Part shown: positions 26,613 to 35,613 of the stretch, piece by piece
Layout: each line of letters starts with the position of its first letter
Position numbering within the stretch: position 1 is the stretch's first letter
Origin: Pseudomonas purpurea
GTDB taxonomy: Bacteria > Pseudomonadota > Gammaproteobacteria > Pseudomonadales > Pseudomonadaceae
Assembly: GCF_039908635.1 (NCBI RefSeq)
Contig: NZ_CP150918.1
Location: 1,612,001-1,676,000 of the forward strand
Direction: 5' to 3'
Length of the DNA: 64,000 nucleotides
Notes under the pieces: generated by a model
What the model was told of the DNA's origin: nothing
Database searches by the model: none
The model's input: only the letters and a program-made list of their open reading frames with translations
Made by a program: the position numbers and the translations under genes

Positions 26613-28667
26613 TCAGGCAATGCCCAATACGTTCAAAACAAATGCGTATTCGAGGGCTACGTCACGCAATCCCTGATAACGACCGCTCATGCCGCCATGC
26701 CCGGCACCGAGTTCGGTCTTGAGCAGCAGCAGGTTGTTGTCGGATTTGGTCGCCCGCAGCTTCGCCACCCATTTGGCCGCTTCCCAGTACTGCACGCGGC
26801 TGTCGTTGTAGCCGGCGATCACCAGCGTCGCCGGGTACGCCTGGGCGCTGACGTTTTCATACGGCGCATAAGCCTTGATTCGCTCATACACCTCAAGTTC
26901 TTCAGGGTTGCCCCACTCGTCGTATTCGGTGACGGTCAGTGGCAGGTCCGGGTCGAGCATGGTGTTGAGCACGTCAACGAACGGCACTTCGGCAATCGCT
27001 GCCTTGAACAGGTCCGGGCGCTGGTTGAGGACTGCGCCCATCAGCAAACCACCGGCGCTGCCACCACTGATTGCCAGTTGATTGGCGCTGGTGAAACCGT
27101 TGGCGATCAAGTGTTCGGCGCAGCTGATGAAGTCGCTGAACGTGTTTTGCTTGTGCTCCTGCTTGCCGGCGCGGTACCAGGCTTCGCCCAGTTCGCCGCC
27201 GCCGCGTACATGAGCGATAGCGAACGCCACGCCACGGTCGAGCAGGCTCAGGCGCGCATGGGAGAACCACGGGTCGAGGCTTTCGCCATAGGCGCCGTAG
27301 CCGTAGAGGTACAGCGGGGTCGGCTGGCCGAGGTTTTCGCGTTTGATCACCAGGCTGATCGGCACCTGTGTACCGTCGGCTGCGGTGGCCCACAGGCGCT
27401 GGCTGACGTAGGCGTCCGGGTCGAACGGGCCAAGCACGGGCGTTTCCTTGAGGACTTTTTGCGTGCCGGTGGCCAGTTCCAGCTGACGGATTTGTGCCGG
27501 GCGGTTCAGTGCTTCGTAACGCAGGCGAATCTTGTCGCTGGCGAACTCCAGGCTGTTTTGCACATGCAGGCTGTAGGCCGCGTCCGGCAATTGCACCCGG
27601 TAAGCGGGCAGGCCTTGCGGGTGGACTTCAATGATCGGCAACCCGCCTTCGCGCAGGCTCAGGGTCATGGCCTGCGCATTCAGGCTCATGCCTTCGAGCA
27701 TTACCGTGTCGCTGTGGGGAATCAGGTTTTGCCAATCGGCTTCGCTCGGCACCGCTCCGGTATCCGCCGCACCGTACAGCGCGAAGTTGATGCCATCGCG
27801 GTTGCTGCGGATCAGCCAGGTCCATTGATCGTCGAGCTTGCCGTGATCGACATCGTACTCATGGTCTTCGACCCGTGCCGCGATACACGTGAAGGGCTGC
27901 TGCGGTGTTGAGGCGTTGAGCACCCAGACTTCGCTGGTGGTCTTGCTGCCCAGCGACAGTACCAGTTGCCGCTCGGAGCTTGAGCGGTAGCAATGCAGGA
28001 AGAAGCGGCCGTCCGTCTCGTGGAAGACTTCTTCGGCGGCGGTGCCATCCAGGCGATAGCGAAACAGCCTGTGCGGGCGATGGGTCTCGTCCAGCTCGCC
28101 GAAAAACAGCGTCAGGCTGTCGTTGGCCCAGGTCATGCTGCCGTCGCAGTTCTCGAACGCGAGTTCGCTGACCCGCCCGTCAGACAGTTCCTTGACGAAC
28201 AGCGTGTAAACCTCTTCGCCGCTGGTGTCCAGGCTGTAGGCCAGGCGTTGGTGGTCCGGGCTGATGCTGAACGCACCGAGGGAGAAGAAACCGCCGTTGG
28301 CGAGCACGTTCGGGTCGAGCAGCAGTTCTTCGGCGCTCTCGTCGACGTGTTGGCTGTCATCGGCCGGACGCGGGCAGCGGTAGTGCCGGGCGTATTCGTC
28401 ACCGGCCGTGGTGCGGGTGTAATACAGGTACGGGCCCCAAGGTGAGGGCAGCGACAGGTCGGTTTCTAGAATCCGGCCCTTGATCTCTTCGAACAGGGTT
28501 TCGCGCAGTTCGGCCTGGTCGGCCAGTTGCGCTTCCTGGTAGCGGTTTTCGGCCTTGAGGTAGTCGAGCACCTGCGCGCTGTCGCGCTCCTGCAGCCAGG
28601 CGTACGGGTCGTCGCCTTCGGCCTTGTGGGCAATCGGGGCGCTGCAAACGTGGGCGGATAGGGGCAT
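26613..28667 (-). CDS. Oligopeptidase B (S9A family serine peptidase)
   Basis: The 684-residue protein has an N-terminal seven-blade propeller (about 70-400) and a C-terminal alpha/beta hydrolase domain. The nucleophile is in ISGGSAGGLLMGAVLN, the Asp follows YPATLVIAGYNDSRV, and the His is in LGAGHGGMSGR. It cleaves small peptides after basic residues. The length fits PtrB (686). I chose ATG 28667 (MPLSAHVCSAP) since eight upstream residues are not conserved-looking. Confidence 0.93.
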   Translation of the reverse strand: MPLSAHVCSAPIAHKAEGDDPYAWLQERDSAQVLDYLKAENRYQEAQLADQAELRETLFEEIKGRILETDLSLPSPWGPYLYYTRTTAGDEYARHYRCPRPADDSQHVDESAEELLLDPNVLANGGFFSLGAFSISPDHQRLAYSLDTSGEEVYTLFVKELSDGRVSELAFENCDGSMTWANDSLTLFFGELDETHRPHRLFRYRLDGTAAEEVFHETDGRFFLHCYRSSSERQLVLSLGSKTTSEVWVLNASTPQQPFTCIAARVEDHEYDVDHGKLDDQWTWLIRSNRDGINFALYGAADTGAVPSEADWQNLIPHSDTVMLEGMSLNAQAMTLSLREGGLPIIEVHPQGLPAYRVQLPDAAYSLHVQNSLEFASDKIRLRYEALNRPAQIRQLELATGTQKVLKETPVLGPFDPDAYVSQRLWATAADGTQVPISLVIKRENLGQPTPLYLYGYGAYGESLDPWFSHARLSLLDRGVAFAIAHVRGGGELGEAWYRAGKQEHKQNTFSDFISCAEHLIANGFTSANQLAISGGSAGGLLMGAVLNQRPDLFKAAIAEVPFVDVLNTMLDPDLPLTVTEYDEWGNPEELEVYERIKAYAPYENVSAQAYPATLVIAGYNDSRVQYWEAAKWVAKLRATKSDNNLLLLKTELGAGHGGMSGRYQGLRDVALEYAFVLNVLGIA

Positions 28668-28767
28668 GAGGTACTCTCGGGCGTTGTACAAAAAAGGCTT
28701 CGCAGACAGCGGGGCAGCTTGATGTGCGAAAAGTCGTTATCATAAGCGCCTCTTTGCCTGCCTTGCC

Positions 28768-29265
28768 ATGGACACCATGACCGAGAACGACTATCTGATC
28801 GCCTGGGGCCTCTACGCCTTTGCCGCCATAGGCTGCCTGTTGGTGTGGATGCGCATGACCCGCTGGATGTGGCGCTGGCTGCGTGAGCCGCTGCGTCTGC
28901 TGATGGCGGTGCTGCTGTTTACGCCGACGATCATCGACCTGGCGAAGGAAAAATATGCCCCGGCGGTGGCCATGGTGGCGTTGGACCTGCTGTTCAAGGT
29001 TGGCGACAACATCTGGCGTGCGGTCTCCGACCTGTTCATGTACAGCATGATCGCCTTTGGCATTTATGTGATTTTCGCGTTGATCCGCTGGCCAATCGAG
29101 CGTGCTTCTGCCGCACGCAAGGAACGTGCTGAAGCGGCGAAGGCAGCGGCCAAGGCTGCCGAGCCTGACGACGATCAGTCCTTCGGCGGCGCTGGCGATG
29201 ACCGTTACGGTCGCCCACCGGTCCCCAGCAACCCCCAGCGTTCGCGAGTCGAACCGCGTCTTTGA
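28768..29265 (+). CDS. Hypothetical inner-membrane protein
   Basis: The 165-residue protein has about three hydrophobic segments (YLIAWGLYAFAAIGCLLVW, REPLRLLMAVLLFTPTII and LFMYSMIAFGIYVIFALI). A charged Ala/Lys/Glu-rich tail follows, then a Pro/Arg-rich C-terminus. The start may be ATG 28768 or ATG 28777 (MTENDY); neither has a strong ribosome-binding site. No known domain is recognised. It lies 32 bp before the amidotransferase gene and may be co-transcribed with it and the next gene. Confidence 0.8.
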   Translation: MDTMTENDYLIAWGLYAFAAIGCLLVWMRMTRWMWRWLREPLRLLMAVLLFTPTIIDLAKEKYAPAVAMVALDLLFKVGDNIWRAVSDLFMYSMIAFGIYVIFALIRWPIERASAARKERAEAAKAAAKAAEPDDDQSFGGAGDDRYGRPPVPSNPQRSRVEPRL

Positions 29266-29297
29266 CGTTATCCGCACATTGAAGCGAGAGTCCCGGC

Positions 29298-30074
29298 ATG
29301 TGTGAGTTATTGGGCATGAGCGCCAATGTACCGACCGATATCGTGTTCAGCTTTACCGGGTTGATGCAGCGCGGCGGTCGGACCGGCCCGCACCGCGACG
29401 GTTGGGGCATTGCGTTTTATGAAGGCCGTGGCCTGCGTTTGTTCCAGGACCCGGCGGCGAGCTGCGAGTCCGAGGTCGCGAACCTGGTTCAGCGTTACCC
29501 CATCAAAAGCGAAGTGGTGATCGGCCACATCCGCCAGGCCAACGTCGGCAAGGTCTGCCTGTCCAACACGCACCCGTTCGTGCGTGAACTGTGGGGGCGC
29601 AACTGGTGTTTCGCCCACAACGGCCAACTCGCGGACTTCCAGCCTGCCGCCAGTTTTTACCGGCCCATTGGCGACACGGACAGTGAAGCGGCGTTCTGTG
29701 ATGTGCTCAACCGCGTGCGGTCGGCTTTCCCGGAGCCGGTAGACGTGGAGGCGTTGCTGCCGGACCTGGTGGCGGCGTGCGCCGAGTACCGCAGCAAGGG
29801 CGTGTTCAATTGCCTGCTCAGCGACGGTGACTGGCTGTTCTGCTATTGCTCGACCAAACTGGCACACATCACCCGTCGTGCTCCGTTCGGCCCGGCCCGC
29901 TTGAAGGATGTGGACGTGATTGTCGACTTCCAGGCCGAAACCACGCCCAACGACGTGGTCACGGTGATCGCCACTGAACCTCTGACCGAAAACGAAACCT
30001 GGACCCGCTACGAACCGGGCCAATGGAGCCTGTGGCGCCGCGGTGAATGCGTGCGCCAGGGCAAGACCGAATAA
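29298..30074 (+). CDS. Class II glutamine amidotransferase (YafJ-like)
   Basis: The 258-residue protein begins MCELLGMS, so the nucleophile is Cys2 after Met removal. Other type-II (Ntn) GATase elements are [32 protein letters not shown] and WCFAHNGQL. The protein is the GATase domain alone with no synthetase partner, as in YafJ and similar to EgtC in layout. The ammonia acceptor is unknown. Confidence 0.9.
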   Translation: MCELLGMSANVPTDIVFSFTGLMQRGGRTGPHRDGWGIAFYEGRGLRLFQDPAASCESEVANLVQRYPIKSEVVIGHIRQANVGKVCLSNTHPFVRELWGRNWCFAHNGQLADFQPAASFYRPIGDTDSEAAFCDVLNRVRSAFPEPVDVEALLPDLVAACAEYRSKGVFNCLLSDGDWLFCYCSTKLAHITRRAPFGPARLKDVDVIVDFQAETTPNDVVTVIATEPLTENETWTRYEPGQWSLWRRGECVRQGKTE

Positions 30075-30086
30075 GGAACACCCTCT

Positions 30087-30629
30087 ATGTTGCTCAGTTA
30101 TTTGCGGCTGGTGTTGTTTGCAATCGGCCTGTTGGTCGGTGTGCAGGTGCCAGGTTTCATCAATGATTATGGCAAGCGGGTCGAGGCGCACCTGATCGAG
30201 GCGCAGACCGGCCTTCAAGGGTTCCAGAACACCGCGCAGCAGTTCTTCAAGGGCGACTTGCAGGCGTTGGTTGCCCATTACCGCGCCAGCGAAGACCCGG
30301 TGTTTCGCAGTGATGCCGACAGCCTGAGCACTTTGCTCACGCGCCAACTGGCACTGGATAAACAGTTCCAGGCCATGCAAGGCCCGTGGTACATCCGCGT
30401 GCTGCAAGTGGCGCTGGCCGCCGACCCGGACATCCGCAAGGAAACCTGGAACGGCTACAGCTACCAGCTCCTGCTGACCCCCGAAGCCATGGGCTGGGGA
30501 CTGGGCGGGGCGATGCTGCTGTCGTTTGGCCTGGAATGCCTGTTCCGTCTGATCGACTGGGTGGTACTGGGCGGCAAACGCCTGCGCCAGAGCCGGCCGA
30601 TTGAAGAGCGCGATTTGCGCGGCTTGTAG
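30087..30629 (+). CDS. DUF2937 family membrane protein
   Basis: The 180-residue protein has an N-terminal membrane helix (LRLVLFAIGLLVGVQVPGF), a central soluble helical region (about 30-125) and a C-terminal helix (MGWGLGGAMLLSFGLECLF). That arrangement fits DUF2937. It starts 12 bp after the amidotransferase, so the two share an operon. The function is unknown. Confidence 0.8.
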   Translation: MLLSYLRLVLFAIGLLVGVQVPGFINDYGKRVEAHLIEAQTGLQGFQNTAQQFFKGDLQALVAHYRASEDPVFRSDADSLSTLLTRQLALDKQFQAMQGPWYIRVLQVALAADPDIRKETWNGYSYQLLLTPEAMGWGLGGAMLLSFGLECLFRLIDWVVLGGKRLRQSRPIEERDLRGL

Positions 30630-30649
30630 ACGCCAGGTACTGAGTATCG

Positions 30650-30674
30650 CGGCAAGCGGGCAACCCGCTTGCCG
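30650..30674. terminator. Hairpin between convergent genes
   Basis: A perfect 11-bp stem CGGCAAGCGGG-CAA-CCCGCTTGCCG sits between the DUF2937 gene and the TonB receptor gene, which converge. There is no long T-tract, so it is either a weak bidirectional terminator or a 3'-end stabiliser, related to REP-type stems. Confidence 0.6.
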
Positions 30675-30712
30675 GTTTCATCGGCACGCCAGAACGGCGC
30701 GCTCACCTCACT

Positions 30713-32824
30713 TTACCAGTCGATCGAGTAGCTCATGCTCAACGTGCGGCCCTGGGCATTGGCGTACGGCGCTTTTGCGTTGGCCTGAGCGAACAGGTTT
30801 ACGTACGTGCGATTGGTCAGGTTGTACACCCCGCCTTCAAGACGACCGACCGGCAGTTGCACGGAGCCGAGCAGGTCCACCAGCGTATAGCCTTCGATGT
30901 CACGCCCGTTGTTGTCCTTGGCGGCGGCGTCGTAACTGGCCAGCCGCATTCCTTGCAGGCGCAGGGTGTAGTCATCCTCGGTGTAGCCGACGAACAGTGT
31001 GGTTTTGGCCGGTGAGATACGTGTCGCCGGCAAGTCGATCCATTTGCCCTTCTGCTCGGTCTCACCCTTGGCCCAGGCGTAAGTGCCACCGACCGACCAG
31101 TGATCGGTCGCGCGGTAGGTCAGGCTGTTTTCGATGCCGCGCACTCGCTCTTTCTGATTGATCAGGCGCAAGACACGGTCATTGGCATCGTAGAACTGAG
31201 TCACGTCCGAAGTGTTTTCATACACGGTGACGTCAGCCTGCCACTGGTCCCAGTTACCACGCCAGCCCAGCTCGTAGCTGTCGACCTTGATGGCCTGGGC
31301 ATTGAGGCTCTGGATGTCGAAGGTGCTGTTTACGTCACGCAGGAAACGCTGGATATCCGGCAGCGAAAAGCCCTGGCTGTAGTTGGCGAAAATGTCCTGG
31401 TTCTCACTCAGGTGATAGACCGCGCCGAGGTTATAGAGTGTGGCGTCGTATTTGAGGGTATCGCCAGGAAGCGTTGCGCGGACACCGGTCTGGACGATCT
31501 GACCATAGGCGATGCTGTCGGAGACGTCACTTTCGATCCACTCGCGGCGCACACCGCCACGCAAGGTCCAGTCACCGATGTCCCAGGACATCTGCCCGAA
31601 CAATGCCTTGGTGGTGGTTTCGATATCCGGGCCCATCTCGTAGGTGGTCCCTGTCTTGGTGTAGGTCAGGCCCTTGAGGGTATACCGGTCACCGCGCTGG
31701 CGAGAGCGCTCGTGATCATAATCGGCGCCCCAGACAAGGTTACCCGTGGCACTGCCGATGGCTGGCAACGGCGTGTCGATGGCCGCGCGCAGGCCATACA
31801 CATCCTGCACGCTATTGTTGTCGGCAATCCCGGCCTTGCCCCGCGACAGATCGGGAAAGAACAGTGCATCGGCGCGGCGCCAGTAGCTTTCCAGTTGCAG
31901 GCCCTGGCCGTAGAAGTCCTTGTCGGCGTAGTTGAGGTTGGCAGCCTGGTTGTGGGTGTAGGGCTGGTCGTCGAGCTTCAGGCCCTTGACCGCCACCGCG
32001 TGCTGCAAGTTTTTCGGGTTCTTGGTGTAGTCGGTGTCCTGCTGGTCCTTGTAGTCCTGCAGCGACAGGCTGAGCTTTTTGTCGGCATCGAGTTCGTAAC
32101 CGAAACGACCTTGCAGGTCATAGGTTTCGGTGTCCATGTTGCTGCCTTGGGACGTGTCCTGGGGGATGCGGTTGCCGTTGCCATCGAACTGGTCGTTGCG
32201 CTGGGTCAGGTCGGCTGACACATACCAGTCCAGGGCGTCCTTGCGACCGGTTGCACTCTGGAAGACCTCGTAGGCAAAGCCTTTGCTGTCGAGGTTGTTG
32301 CCGCTGCCCAGGCCCAGTTTGCTGCTGTAGGCAATGTCCTGGCCCAGGTTGCGCTTGGTGATGATGTTGATGATGCCGCCCGAAGCACCGGCACCGTAAA
32401 TACTGCTGGCGCCGGAAATCACTTCGATACGCTCGATACTGGCCGGCGCGATACTGTTGAGTTGGCGGAAGTTGTCTCGGGTGGCGTTCTGCGACACGCC
32501 GTCGATCAACACCAGCATGTTGCGGCCGCGCAAGGTCTGGCCGAAGTTGCTCATCCCGCCGCTGGAGGGCGCCAGGCCAGGCACCAGTTGCCCGAGGATA
32601 TCGGAGACGCGTCGACCGGCGCCGCTTTGTTCGCGGACCTGCTGTTCGTCGATCACCTGGACCGAGCCTGGAATCGAAGCAATGCTGGCTTCGCTGCGAG
32701 TCGCGGAGACGACGGTGGCTTGCATGTTCAACGTGCCGGGTTGCTGATCGGTGTCCTTGGCCCAGGCCTGGGCACTGATGGAACCGAGCAGCGGAATCAG
32801 CAGGGAGAGTTTGGTTCGGGTCAT
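30713..32824 (-). CDS. TonB-dependent siderophore receptor (IutA/ChtA-like)
   Basis: The 703-residue precursor has a signal peptide (LSLLIPLLGSISAQAWA), a plug domain (about 40-150, with TLRGRNMLVLIDGV and IEVISGASSIYGAGASGG) and a 22-strand barrel ending in SYSIDW with terminal aromatic. Stretches such as LGQLVPGLAPSS, RQLNSIAPASIERIEVI and KVDSYELGWRG closely resemble aerobactin receptor IutA from memory. Citrate-hydroxamate siderophores (aerobactin, schizokinen, rhizobactin 1021) are therefore the best guess. No N-terminal signalling domain is present. It starts 14 bp after the MFS gene in one operon. Confidence 0.88.
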   Translation of the reverse strand: MTRTKLSLLIPLLGSISAQAWAKDTDQQPGTLNMQATVVSATRSEASIASIPGSVQVIDEQQVREQSGAGRRVSDILGQLVPGLAPSSGGMSNFGQTLRGRNMLVLIDGVSQNATRDNFRQLNSIAPASIERIEVISGASSIYGAGASGGIINIITKRNLGQDIAYSSKLGLGSGNNLDSKGFAYEVFQSATGRKDALDWYVSADLTQRNDQFDGNGNRIPQDTSQGSNMDTETYDLQGRFGYELDADKKLSLSLQDYKDQQDTDYTKNPKNLQHAVAVKGLKLDDQPYTHNQAANLNYADKDFYGQGLQLESYWRRADALFFPDLSRGKAGIADNNSVQDVYGLRAAIDTPLPAIGSATGNLVWGADYDHERSRQRGDRYTLKGLTYTKTGTTYEMGPDIETTTKALFGQMSWDIGDWTLRGGVRREWIESDVSDSIAYGQIVQTGVRATLPGDTLKYDATLYNLGAVYHLSENQDIFANYSQGFSLPDIQRFLRDVNSTFDIQSLNAQAIKVDSYELGWRGNWDQWQADVTVYENTSDVTQFYDANDRVLRLINQKERVRGIENSLTYRATDHWSVGGTYAWAKGETEQKGKWIDLPATRISPAKTTLFVGYTEDDYTLRLQGMRLASYDAAAKDNNGRDIEGYTLVDLLGSVQLPVGRLEGGVYNLTNRTYVNLFAQANAKAPYANAQGRTLSMSYSIDW

Positions 32825-32838
32825 GACGGGGTCTTTTT

Positions 32839-34077
32839 CTAGTTGTGATAAGTGTGGGTAGATAGGGTCGAGGGGCCGGGCGTGGAGGTGAATGACCGCA
32901 CCCAGCGGATCCCGATGGCGGCCAGTGCGTAGGTCAACGCCACCAGCCAGAAACTGTGGGCCAGGCCGACCAGCCCCATGCCGATCCCGCCGAACACGGC
33001 ACCGAGCAGAGCGCCAGCCTTGGCCGCGCTATTGCCCAGGCCAAGGGCAAAACCTTGCTGGCGGGTGGAAACAGTGTTGGCGATCAGTGCATAGGCAACG
33101 GGCAGCAGGGCACCTTGCCAGATCCCCCAGACCAGCCGGCTGGCGAGAAACCCCAGCCATTCGTTGGCCAATGCCGTGGCCGCCAGGGTCAGGGCGCACA
33201 GCCAGGCCACGCCTTCGATGACGCGCAAGGTGTGGGCGGGTTGCCAGCGGTCGAACATCCGCCCCCAGAGTGGCGCGGACATGGCCAGGGTGGCGGCGCT
33301 CGCCGCATAGGTGGCGCCAATCAGCCAACTCGGGGCGTGCAGGATGTTGGCGACGTACAGCGCATAGAACGGCTGCGGCATCATTTTCGCGGCCTGAATC
33401 AATACGATCACCAGCAGGATTGCGCCGAGCCAGCCTTTGGGCAGGACCACCGGTGCAGCAGGTTTTCTCTTCGAGGCTCGAGCCTTGTCGGCTGGCAGGC
33501 CAAAACTTCCCAGTGCGCACAGCAGGCAAATCGCTGTCGCGCCATAACAGAGCAGCGCGAACCCCGAGACATCCATCAGCCAGCCGCCCAGCACCGGGCC
33601 GATCAATGAGCCGATGGCGGTTGCCGATTGCAGGCGGGCGAGGGTGTGACCGCCACGTGAGCGGTCGCAACAGGCCAGGGCATAGGCTTGAGCCGCTGCG
33701 AGGAAGCCGGCCAGCGCGCCTTGCATCACCCGGATGGTCACCAGCAACCACGGATCGAGGGTGATGGCCGCCAGCCCTTGGCACAGCGCCAGTGCCAGCA
33801 GCGCCCGAACGATCATCGGCTTGTGCCCGGTTCGATCGCCCAATCGGCCCCAGAGTGGTGTCAGCAGCATGGCGGTGAGCATTGGACCGGCATAGACCAT
33901 TGTCGACAACAACCCGATGTAACCAGCACCTTCTGGTCCAAGCAGGCGCTGAATCTGCAACGGCCAGAAAGGTCCGCTCATCTCCATGGCACCCATGGAG
34001 AGGAACTGAATCAGGACTAACAGCCGCAGTGCGCGGTCAGCAGGTAATGGCTGTTGTTTGTGTGGCTGAGCGCGCAT
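32839..34077 (-). CDS. MFS transporter paired with siderophore receptor
   Basis: The 412-residue protein has 12 predicted helices, with loop 2-3 motif GRLGDRTGHKPMIVR in the first half and the repeat GRMFDRWQPAHTLRV in the second. It is the first gene of the operon with the IutA-like receptor. It could import the ferri-siderophore across the inner membrane or export a siderophore; the sequence does not decide. No biosynthetic genes are near, which favours uptake. I prefer ATG 34077 over the GTG one codon upstream. Confidence 0.85.
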   Translation of the reverse strand: MRAQPHKQQPLPADRALRLLVLIQFLSMGAMEMSGPFWPLQIQRLLGPEGAGYIGLLSTMVYAGPMLTAMLLTPLWGRLGDRTGHKPMIVRALLALALCQGLAAITLDPWLLVTIRVMQGALAGFLAAAQAYALACCDRSRGGHTLARLQSATAIGSLIGPVLGGWLMDVSGFALLCYGATAICLLCALGSFGLPADKARASKRKPAAPVVLPKGWLGAILLVIVLIQAAKMMPQPFYALYVANILHAPSWLIGATYAASAATLAMSAPLWGRMFDRWQPAHTLRVIEGVAWLCALTLAATALANEWLGFLASRLVWGIWQGALLPVAYALIANTVSTRQQGFALGLGNSAAKAGALLGAVFGGIGMGLVGLAHSFWLVALTYALAAIGIRWVRSFTSTPGPSTLSTHTYHN

Positions 34078-34145
34078 CACGTCCGATTCCCTGTGGACCG
34101 TTGACGGGTGGAAACGCGCCGAGATTACCGGCTAAAAAAAATCAT

Positions 34146-34164
34146 GCAAATGATAAATGTTCTC
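34146..34164 (-). promoter_or_regulatory. Candidate Fur box before the MFS-TonB operon
   Basis: GCAAATGATAAATGTTCTC matches 13 of 19 positions of the Fur consensus by my count, with AATGATAA intact. It lies about 70 bp upstream of the MFS start in an A/T-rich patch, as expected for an iron-repressed promoter. Confidence 0.55.
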
Positions 34165-34296
34165 ACGACCAGCATGGGCAATGTCTTTTGCGCATTTTTG
34201 ATAAATCAGGAGGCTGAATCGTACAAGTCGGACAGAATCCTCGGATCTCTACCGACGTTGTCCGACCGTTTTGTGGGAAAAAGTCGGGTCAAATCA

Positions 34297-34319
34297 CATC
34301 AGCCCGGGGCGGGCTGATG
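34297..34319. terminator. Perfect 10-bp hairpin after the LysR gene
   Basis: CATCAGCCCG-GGG-CGGGCTGATG is a perfect stem located 54 bp beyond the LysR stop in its direction of transcription. A short T-run (CTTTTTCCC) follows about 10 bases later, not directly. It probably ends LysR transcription before the MFS promoter. Confidence 0.5.
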
Positions 34320-34373
34320 ATTCGGGATCAGGTGATGCAGGTTTCAGGCTGTCAGGTGGGTGGGAAATGGATT

Positions 34374-35303
34374 TCAGCTTTTGGCTGAGGGCCGACTCAG
34401 CACCATGTAGGCCTCACCCACTTTCTGCGCGTACTCTTCAACCACCTTCTGACACAGCGCCACCACTTCCTCGACCCACTCCACACCCACTCGCCATGAC
34501 ACCACCACTTGCAGGTTCGGCAGGCGCTGCTCAATGTTCAGCAGGATCAGTTCGCCACTCGCCAGTTCTTCGCTGACCAGCACCGGCGGCAGGGCGCCAA
34601 TGCCAAACCCGTCACGCAGCAAACGGGTGATCGCCGACACCGAGTTCACGCAGTTGAGCCTAGGCGCGAGTGCGTCGTTGGCCTGCATCAGGCTCAGTAC
34701 GTCCTGATGGGGGTGGGAGTTTTTCGAGTAGGTGATGATCCGTTCCCGGGCGAGGTCGGCGACGCTTGCATAGTCGCGGTTGTAAATCGACTGGCTGGCG
34801 ACGATCCAGCCCATGGGGTGGCTGGCCAATTCCAGGCTGCGCACGCTTTCCTGGCGCAGCAGGTCAGTTTGCAGAATCAGATCGAGAAAGCCTTTTTGCA
34901 GTTGATCGCAGAGGTTAAGCGCCGTATCGGCCACCAGCTCGATTTCTACCAGCGGGTAACAATCCATCATCTGTGCCACCAGCGAGCTGAGCCAGGTGTG
35001 GATCACCGTGTCCATCACGCCGATGCGTATGCGTCCGACCTTGCTGGAACGGGTTTCGATCGACTGCTTGAGCGCCTGCATGGTGTCCATCATTTGCTCG
35101 GCGTAATCGAGCACCTTCAACCCTTCGGGTGTCAGGCTCACGCCACGGGAGTCGCGCAAAAACAGCTTCACCCCCAATTCGCTTTCGAGCACCGCGATGC
35201 GGCTGGAGATCGAGGCCTGGGTGGTGAAGAGTTTGTCGGCGGTCAGGCGAAAGCTTTTCAGCCGGGCGACCCAGACAAAGGTTTCAAGAAACTTGAGGTT
35301 CAT
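34374..35303 (-). CDS. LysR-family regulator, divergent from pxpABC
   Basis: The 309-residue protein begins MNLKFLETFVWVARLKSFRLTADKLFTTQASISSRIAVLE, a standard LysR HTH, and the effector domain starts at about 90. It is divergent from pxpA with a 310-bp intergenic region that holds dyads, so it most likely regulates the 5-oxoprolinase genes. The effector may be 5-oxoproline or a related amide (inference). Confidence 0.9.
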   Translation of the reverse strand: MNLKFLETFVWVARLKSFRLTADKLFTTQASISSRIAVLESELGVKLFLRDSRGVSLTPEGLKVLDYAEQMMDTMQALKQSIETRSSKVGRIRIGVMDTVIHTWLSSLVAQMMDCYPLVEIELVADTALNLCDQLQKGFLDLILQTDLLRQESVRSLELASHPMGWIVASQSIYNRDYASVADLARERIITYSKNSHPHQDVLSLMQANDALAPRLNCVNSVSAITRLLRDGFGIGALPPVLVSEELASGELILLNIEQRLPNLQVVVSWRVGVEWVEEVVALCQKVVEEYAQKVGEAYMVLSRPSAKS

Positions 35304-35385
35304 GGGATCAACTTTTTCTTATGCGTTGGCAGGGCTTTTATTAGTTGGACGGGCAGGGTGCTGTCGTCGAAAAATGCATCCATCG

Positions 35386-35406
35386 CCACGATAGGCATCG
35401 TCGTGG
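35386..35406. promoter_or_regulatory. Nested dyad, candidate LysR operator
   Basis: CCACGA-N9-TCGTGG contains a smaller dyad ACGAT-AGGC-ATCGT. It lies 83 bp upstream of the LysR start and 208 bp from pxpA, in the only divergent promoter region available to this regulator. Confidence 0.4.
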
Positions 35407-35444
35407 TTCAGAACAATACCAATAAAATACATGCGGAGATTGCC

Positions 35445-35555
35445 ATGAGTACGCCCGACCTCTTCGACGTTGCCAAACGCTGCCCCGTTCCTTTGCCCTG
35501 GGGCGCTTGCTCGCGCCACATGCCCGTGGCACATAACGCGAAGCGCGGTAACTGA
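35445..35555 (+). CDS. Possible 36-residue peptide in the pxpA leader
   Basis: ATG 35445 is preceded by GCGGAGATTGCC, and the frame encodes MSTPDLFDVAKRCPVPLPWG and more, ending before pxpA. It has two cysteines and no known family. It could be a leader peptide or a chance frame. Confidence 0.2.
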   Translation: MSTPDLFDVAKRCPVPLPWGACSRHMPVAHNAKRGN

Positions 35556-35613
35556 TAGTCTGCGGGCATGTGTCCCACAGCTGAAATGATCAACGCCCAC
35601 AGGAGTACTCACC

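Larger units (their letters stand above)
35304..35613. other. 310-bp intergenic region between the LysR gene and pxpA
   Basis: It holds a dyad at 35386-35406, a short possible reading frame at 35445-35555 and the pxpA ribosome-binding site ACAGGAGTACTCACC. Nothing else is recognised. Confidence 0.6.

Noticed and set aside
26697..27911. A 404-codon plus-strand frame inside oligopeptidase B
   Set aside because: It is antisense to conserved peptidase sequence and has no family features.
34509..35555. A 348-codon plus-strand frame running through the LysR gene into the pxpA leader
   Set aside because: Most of it is antisense to LysR. Only its last 36 codons fall outside and are listed separately as a weak candidate.
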